Below, piece after piece: positions 57,780 to 64,000 of a stretch of DNA of 64,000 bases. The stretch is taken from the NCBI GenBank assembly GCA_037043015.1, contig CM073331.1, forward strand, positions 2,935,501-2,999,500, in the 5' to 3' direction. The position numbers and the translations under genes were made by a program. Each line of letters opens with the position of its first letter. The first letter of the stretch is position 1. The notes under the pieces were generated by a model that was not told the origin of the DNA, did not search any database, and saw only the letters and a program-made list of their open reading frames with translations. This DNA is from Bryum argenteum. Lineage: Eukaryota; Streptophyta; Bryopsida; Bryales; Bryaceae.

Positions 57780-60170
57780 CATTGAATACGTGTAGGTGGA
57801 TAACGAAGCTGCAGTACACGTGGGCAGAAATTACTTAATTCCCACAAAGAATCTTTATGTTGTAGCAAAGTCCCGACAAGGAGGCCATGTATCAAGCTCC
57901 TTCGGTTTAAATTGTATTATGAGTACCATTGCATGGAGAAGCATGGATACCACAGCACTCCTCCTGGTTTCAGAAAGTTAACATCTCTTTTGATTGTCTG
58001 AAACCATACTAAAGGACCTATGGGTTAAGAATCTGTAGGGAGCCATTTCTGGTCGTGCTTCGATTTTTAGCAGTGTACCTTAGCCAACCAGCAGCTATGG
58101 CGCCATGCAGACGTATGTAGAAATGGCAACCTGGAGACCTCTGATATTAAGTTGGACACGGTCGGACAAGAATTTCACGCAGATAAGAAATCATTGCCAA
58201 CTGGTAAGGACCCTATGAATCTTCACTAACTTCATGATCTCATCGTTACTTCCCGACAGTCTCAACAGAAATTGGCTGCAGTCCAATCTCTCAAGTTCTA
58301 TACAAATACCAGAACAGAATACATGCCGGAGCTGAAAAATAACATATATCCACACAAGGAAACGCTTGAGTAGCTAAAAACAACATCAGGCATTCTCTCT
58401 CGCACGTAACAGAAACGTGAAGGAAATTCCCGTCCTCATCATGCGCATCACATGTATACATTCCATTCTCAAGAATGTTTATAACACTTTGTCCCGTACA
58501 TAATTTGATTCTTCGCTGCATAAAATATCGTCGTGAATCTTAGAGATTGTGTGGCACATAACAGAGACGTGAAAGACGTTCCCACACCACATACACTTCA
58601 GTCACAAGAACGTAAGGGAAGTTTATATGGACACTGGTCGGTCAAGAATTGATACTTTCAAAAACAACCACATCTCAGATTTCTCCTACCTTTCTCCTAC
58701 AATTCTCGTACGGTTCACCTTCGATTTCTCCTACATTTCTCCTGCATTTCTACCACAATTCTTGACCGATGGTCTTCTCCGTCACAATGTAAAGTGACTC
58801 CGACGAGAATTGCCGAGATAAGAAGATTGTCAACGCAATTCTCGAGCATCTTTTTTTCCAAAAATCCTTAATCCATAGTAAATTCCTTCGGCGACATCGA
58901 TTTACATTGTTTTTAAAGGGCTTCATTGAATCTCCTGCGAATCGAATGCAGTCGACCTCTTCATCGGGGAAGTAAACGAACCCGGTATTTGCGCGGGGGG
59001 TTCTACGATTTAAAAAATTAAGGCGGGGTGAATCGAGGCGGGAAAGACGCGGAAGCTAGGAGCCGTTGGATTGGCGGGATGTGGATGCGTACGGAGATCT
59101 GAGCCGTTCGTAATGTTCAAATGGCAGAAGCTGGAGATAGAACGCGTGGCATGGAGGTAAAAGTATCCAAGGGAGCCTGATCAGCTAATGTGACACGAGG
59201 GACGATTTTCTATTAAAAGTAGGAATGAAGGGCGTTGTTCTCTAAGTTATGGTTGCCAAAATGGAGTATTGCTCGCCTCGTAAATGGAGCTTGCCTCGTA
59301 GATGGAGCTTGTGTCTTGAACATGTCAACTTGATGATTTATAAGGAGGTTGAGTTCTTCCCAACTACATTAATTCTAACGGTCCATGAGGTTTGAAGAAA
59401 AATTTAGGATGTGTTATCGGTTGACCCTGTTGGCAGGACCGTGGTTCCATAGGAATATTTTGATTCGGTAAATGTCATCTCTTCATCACAATTTCAAGAG
59501 CTGAGAGAATGAAAAGGAAAAAGAAAAATAAACCGAGAATCTCCTCGTTGAGATGCATCCAAAAACATAGTTAGGCCCACTTTATACTTGGGGCCAGATT
59601 AAGGGCTTGCCCAAGTTTTTCAAATTTCAGCCAATAGGATAGCTTGATTCTTTCAAATCGGGCCCAAGGGCTTTATACTAGGGCCCGACCGGAACTTCAA
59701 TGTATCCTATGTGGCATCCTATGTGGCACTATTTTGGCGCCAAAATGTTTGGGTCCAAGTGATGCGATTGGGACAAGGTTGACAGGAGCCCGAACTGTGG
59801 CCAATGAATTGGGCTCGCTCTCCAGCCGGCCCCAGCCTGTGTATAAAGTGGGCCTTGGTTTTTCTTATAGAGTTTATGAAGAGGTGCAGTATATAAATTT
59901 GAAGTTGCTCTTGGGATTCTTTGGGACCATGGGGCGTGCCAAGAAGTTCAATTTTGTAATATCCCTCTTGAACTTTTACTCATTAGACAATACCAAGAGT
60001 TTAATGCTTAAATTGAATCAATGTTGTTGAATCTACTTAGATAGTATGTATTACTCTTATAGTAAATTTATGAAATTGGAATTCTGAAAATCAACCTTTT
60101 TTATTTTTTATTACGAGTAGTTGGATATGAGTGACTAATATCAAATGCTTTGTGATAATTTTGAAAATAG
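57780..60170. other. Intergenic, no gene seen
   Basis: Mixed composition with a slightly GC-richer patch at 58.9-59.2 kb. The frame 59,644-60,030 has no domain. Confidence 0.45.
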
Positions 60171-60173
60171 CAA

Positions 60174-60383
60174 TAGAGCCCATTTAACACCATTAACTCT
60201 AAAAAATCTAAGCATATTTTAGATCTCTAGATTCGAGGATTGCAATTTCCGACAACCTTGTTAAGATTTAGGTTATGGTAGAGCCCATTTAACACCATTA
60301 ACTCTAAAAAATCTAAGCATATTTTAGATCTCTAGATTCGAGGATTGCAATTTCCGACAACCTTGTTAAGATTTAGGTTATGG
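60174..60383. repeat. Perfect tandem duplication, 105 bp x2
   Basis: The units 60,174-60,278 and 60,279-60,383 are identical as read, starting TAGAGCCCATTTAACACC and ending TTAGGTTATGG. Full identity means a recent event or an assembly artefact. Confidence 0.95.
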
Positions 60384-63311
60384 TCAATTCTTTTACTATT
60401 TTCTTGAAGTTTCAACCATAGGTTTTTAAAGCTACCTACTGTTGTGTAAGAACTCAACTCTCGAATCCACACCATTTGAGAGGGGTGGAAACGTCAAAAG
60501 TTGGTGCATGCTATTTTTGGGCATCGTTTGGAAGACATAGTATTCTTTGTGAAAGAGGGACTTGATTATTGTTACTCCAAATGTTCTTCTCAATCATACT
60601 TTTTTCCTTGTAAATAACTAAGTTGAGTACGACCATGCAAAACTTATAGAGACTCATTTGGCTCTAAAAACTTCATTTAATTTATTTTTTAGGAAAAGGT
60701 ATAAAACAATGATTCAGTAAAACATAGATTGCATTGACAGTATTTGGTTTTTGGAAAAAATATTATTGGTGAGAAGGTACCTCTGTAAATTTTTGAATTT
60801 TAAGCAAGATAGTTTAGACAAATTTGAAAGAAACAAAAAAATTTAAGTTCAAATTTTTATATATAGAGAGAGAGAGTCTTGTAACAAAATTTGAAGCTTG
60901 CCCTTGTGAAATTGGTAATTGTTCAAACTTGGGTCATTTGGATATCTCAATAGTAATTTAGCTAAGAATATTAAAGGTACAAAATAAACTGATAACTCTC
61001 TTTTTATTGTTTTGGGCTTCAAAAGTAAGATTTGCATTTTAAACTACAAAAAATTCAAATTTGACTTTCCAATCTTTCTTAGAAGCACCTTGTTGTATAA
61101 GAAACATCGGGTAGCAATTTTAGGCAATCTAACCCTTCATTATGGGAGCCACAAATAGCACAATGCCATTTTGGCTTTCTTGGATCTTTAGGCCTTAATT
61201 TTTTGAAATAGTACATTTTCTAACCCTAAGCAAACCTTTGTCCCATTTGTATCCTTAGGCTTGGTGTGCACAATCTATGAATCCAAACAAGATCTTGTAT
61301 AAAAATTACTTCTTCTTTTATTCAAGATTGATGAGGAACTCAAGTCTAAATTTTGATGTACATGTAATTACACAAGCTCGACGATATATTCTAAAGTTAC
61401 ATTCTTGAAAATACGTCATAAAATGATGTGTTCCATTTAGCATTGAAAAACGACGAGTATAAAGGTAAAGCCTAAAAAATGGACCTTGGGAATGTAGGTG
61501 CGACAATATATTATAACCCTTGAAGGTGAGGAGCCTCAAAACAACAAAAATTCCTCATAATTGCCATCTTTAGATGCAAGATGTAATTTTTAAAATTTTG
61601 ACGAGTTTTGAAGTATATAACCGTAGGATCTAGTACTCAATTAGTACATGTACATGCATATCATATTTCAAATTCAATTTCCTCACCATTTGTAAGATTG
61701 TAACGTTCAAAGTTGCAATAAAAAAGTTATTCTCCATGTTGTAGAATGGCAATGTAATGTTTCGGGGGCCAAAAAAACCATTTTTGAAAGGACATTTGAT
61801 ATGAGGCTCTTCACAGTCTTGTTCCTAAGTGAGTCAAGAACATGTCTATGCAAATTTAACTCTCATGCAACCTATAAAACCTAAAGAAATGCTTGATCAT
61901 TCACACAGAGGTATGCTGAAATTGAAATACGAAGGTCTATTTTCAACAATTTAAAAGACATGTAAAGAATTGTTGGATTGAAGATCCGTATGAGAAAGAT
62001 CATCCCTTGCCACCTTTTCTACATGTACAAAAACGAACTAAGAAAAAAATAAATTAAAGTCTCATTTTATTGAGTATTTTTGAAGTGTATGCATTTTGAT
62101 CAATTTTCACCAGAATTTGAGAATAAATGAGCACATTCTGCACTTTGGGCAATTTTGGGCAGATTTCAAAAAGTGTTTTCAAGCTTTGACTGTGAACATC
62201 TCCTAAAGTATGAGTTGATTAGAAGCATGAGATGGTTTTTTGGAAAGGTATCAAAAAACTCTACAACCTGCCAAAGGTTCCAACTTCATGAGGTCGATAT
62301 TCAAACACAAGCTGACCACAACCAATTCGACCCGATTCCGTTCGGCCTCTAATCTAGGGTTTAAGCAAAGGTATTGATCATTGAGCATGTTTCAATGTTG
62401 CATGTAGCTAGTTAATTTTATAAGTTCTTGGTTAGAGCTTTAGCTCATTCAAGCTATAAAATAGTTAAGTTACATGTGTTTATCATATGAGATTTTTTAT
62501 GAAATTCAGAATAAACCTAATGGAAAGAAATGCAAGGATTTTTCCAAAATTTGACAATTGGAAAGGAATTAAGATGTTGCTTTTAGATGTGTTTGCTTTA
62601 TGTAATTCAATTTTACCTTCTTATTGTCAAAATCCGGGCTTTTTATGTGAATGTTAGTAATACCCACATGAAAGATAGAACGTTTCTCTAGGTTTTTATA
62701 GATCGTATGAGGGTAATAATCAAGTAATTATGAACTTAAATCATCTAAGAACAAGAATATGAAGAGCTTCATGTCATATCTACTTTCACAAAATGCTTTT
62801 CTTCTTGCCCTCACACACTAATTTCTCACTCTACATTAAAAGAAAAAAAAATCCCATCTCAACTTTGAACATCATGACCTCACAATCAATAAAGAATTTG
62901 AAAGTAAGATAGAATATACACATACATACACTAATTACATACTAGATTTATATTTACATACTTCAAAATACGCCATAATTAAAAACATTCACCATTCACT
63001 AGAAGAGAGCAGTTTTGCAATTCTTAACCCCTAAAGGTCCAAGAAAGCTAATTGTGCTTTTTGCGATTTTGGACATTCTTGATGAAGGGGTTAGAGGTAA
63101 TATTTGGCCTAAATTACAAGGTGCTCCTTATATTGCAAAGTGTGTATAGTAAAATTTTCAAGATAAAATTTCAATTTAAAACTTTTATTTAGAAATTTTA
63201 GGTTTGAAGTCCAAATACAACAATTTAAAATTCAAACTTGTTCGGATTTTATTCTTATTTTTTAGAGCTCATTAGCCAAATCATGATTCAAGTTCTTCAA
63301 ATACCTTTATA
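60384..63311. other. AT-rich intergenic DNA, no gene seen
   Basis: No recognised coding or structural feature on either strand. Confidence 0.5.
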
Positions 63312-63455
63312 TTAAAAAAAAAATAATAATAAAGAAAAGAAAAGAAAAGAAAAGAAAAGAAAAGAAAAGAAAAGAAAAGAAAAGAAAGAAAAAGAAAGAA
63401 AGAAAGAAAGAAAAGAAAAGAAAAAAGAAAAAAAAAGAAAAGAAAAGAAAAAAAG

Positions 63456-63486
<31 letters not shown>

Positions 63487-63542
63487 GAAAAGAAAAGAAA
63501 AGAAAAGAAAGAAAGAAAGAAAGAAAGAAAAGAAAAGAAAAG

Positions 63543-63573
<31 letters not shown>

Positions 63574-63802
63574 GAAAAGAAAAGAAAAGAAAAGAAAAGA
63601 AAAGAAAAGAAAAGAAAAGAAAAGAAAAGAAAAGAAAAGAAAAGAAAAGAAAGAAAAAGAAAGAAAGAAAGAAAGAAAAGAAAAGAAAAAAGAAAAGAAA
63701 AGAAAAGAAAAGAAAAGAAAAGAAAAGAAAAGAAAAGAAAAGAAAAGAAAAGAAAAGAAAAGAAAAGAAAAGAAAAGAAAAGAAAAGAAAAGAAAAGAAA
63801 AG

Positions 63803-63833
<31 letters not shown>

Positions 63834-64000
63834 GAAAAGAAAAGAAAAGAAAAGAAAAGAAAAGAAAAGAAAAGAAAAGAAAAGAAAAGAAAAGAAAAGA
63901 AAAGAAAAGAAAAGAAAAGAAAAGAAAAGAAAAGAAAAGAAAAGAAAAGAAAAGAAAAGAAAAGAAAAGAAAAGAAAAGAAAAGAAAAGAAAAGAAAAGA
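63312..64000. repeat. AAAAG pentanucleotide satellite running off the window
   Basis: About 690 bp of AAAAG repeats with patches of AAAG and occasional extra A, extending past the window end. The plus strand is purely A/G, apart from a few T in the first bases. Confidence 0.97.

Overview
This window is nuclear DNA from a land plant. It carries spliced genes with GT..AG introns for RIN4 (immune adaptor), PLATZ (a plant zinc-binding family) and SRP54, and plant-type mobile DNA: CACTA, Copia, tRNA-derived SINEs, a Stowaway-type MITE and a pogo relic. A piggyBac relic, a DUF7869-type gene and a RIN4 ending in a prenylation-type box point, weakly, to a non-seed plant; I cannot name the species. 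The window is repeat-rich, with few intact genes.

Layout. 1-3.0 kb: decayed piggyBac-like transposase. 3.3-3.66 kb: tRNA-derived SINE with an 11-bp target duplication. 5.3-7.8 kb: nine-exon SRP54 pseudogene with at least three disabling lesions, flanked by two copies of one dispersed repeat. 8.2-9.96, 11.8-14.2 (continuing at 39.95-40.8) and 41.0-44.6 kb: units A, B and C of a tandemly amplified module. B and C each hold a short intact PLATZ gene and then a second small ORF; A has only the second ORF. 45.3-48.2 kb: complete RIN4-like gene on the minus strand. 48.6-64 kb: AT-rich, gene-poor DNA with two TIR elements, a possible ORC4 relic, tandem duplications and a 690-bp AAAAG satellite at the end.

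Main result: 14,220-39,948 is one 25.7-kb insertion with CACTA ends. It starts and ends with an imperfect 30-bp CACTA inverted repeat, has subterminal AACGTTGT repeats, and is bounded by a 3-bp TAC duplication. It splits the second ORF of unit B, and units A and C show the uninterrupted site. I see no usual CACTA (TNP2) transposase inside. Instead it holds a DUF7869-type gene, an unidentified multi-exon minus-strand gene, a minus-strand gene starting next to the right end, a nested pogo relic, and a family of short palindromes built on GGGCAATTGCCC. A 100-N assembly gap lies inside it, but the matching duplication and split host sequence support the join.

Order of events readable from the sequence: a Copia element inserted into an ancestral B/C unit (absent from A); the unit duplicated to give B and C; the CACTA element then inserted into B only, and a 5'-truncated SINE into the LTR of C only. 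The likely working genes are RIN4 and the two PLATZ copies; nearly everything else is mobile DNA or its remains.
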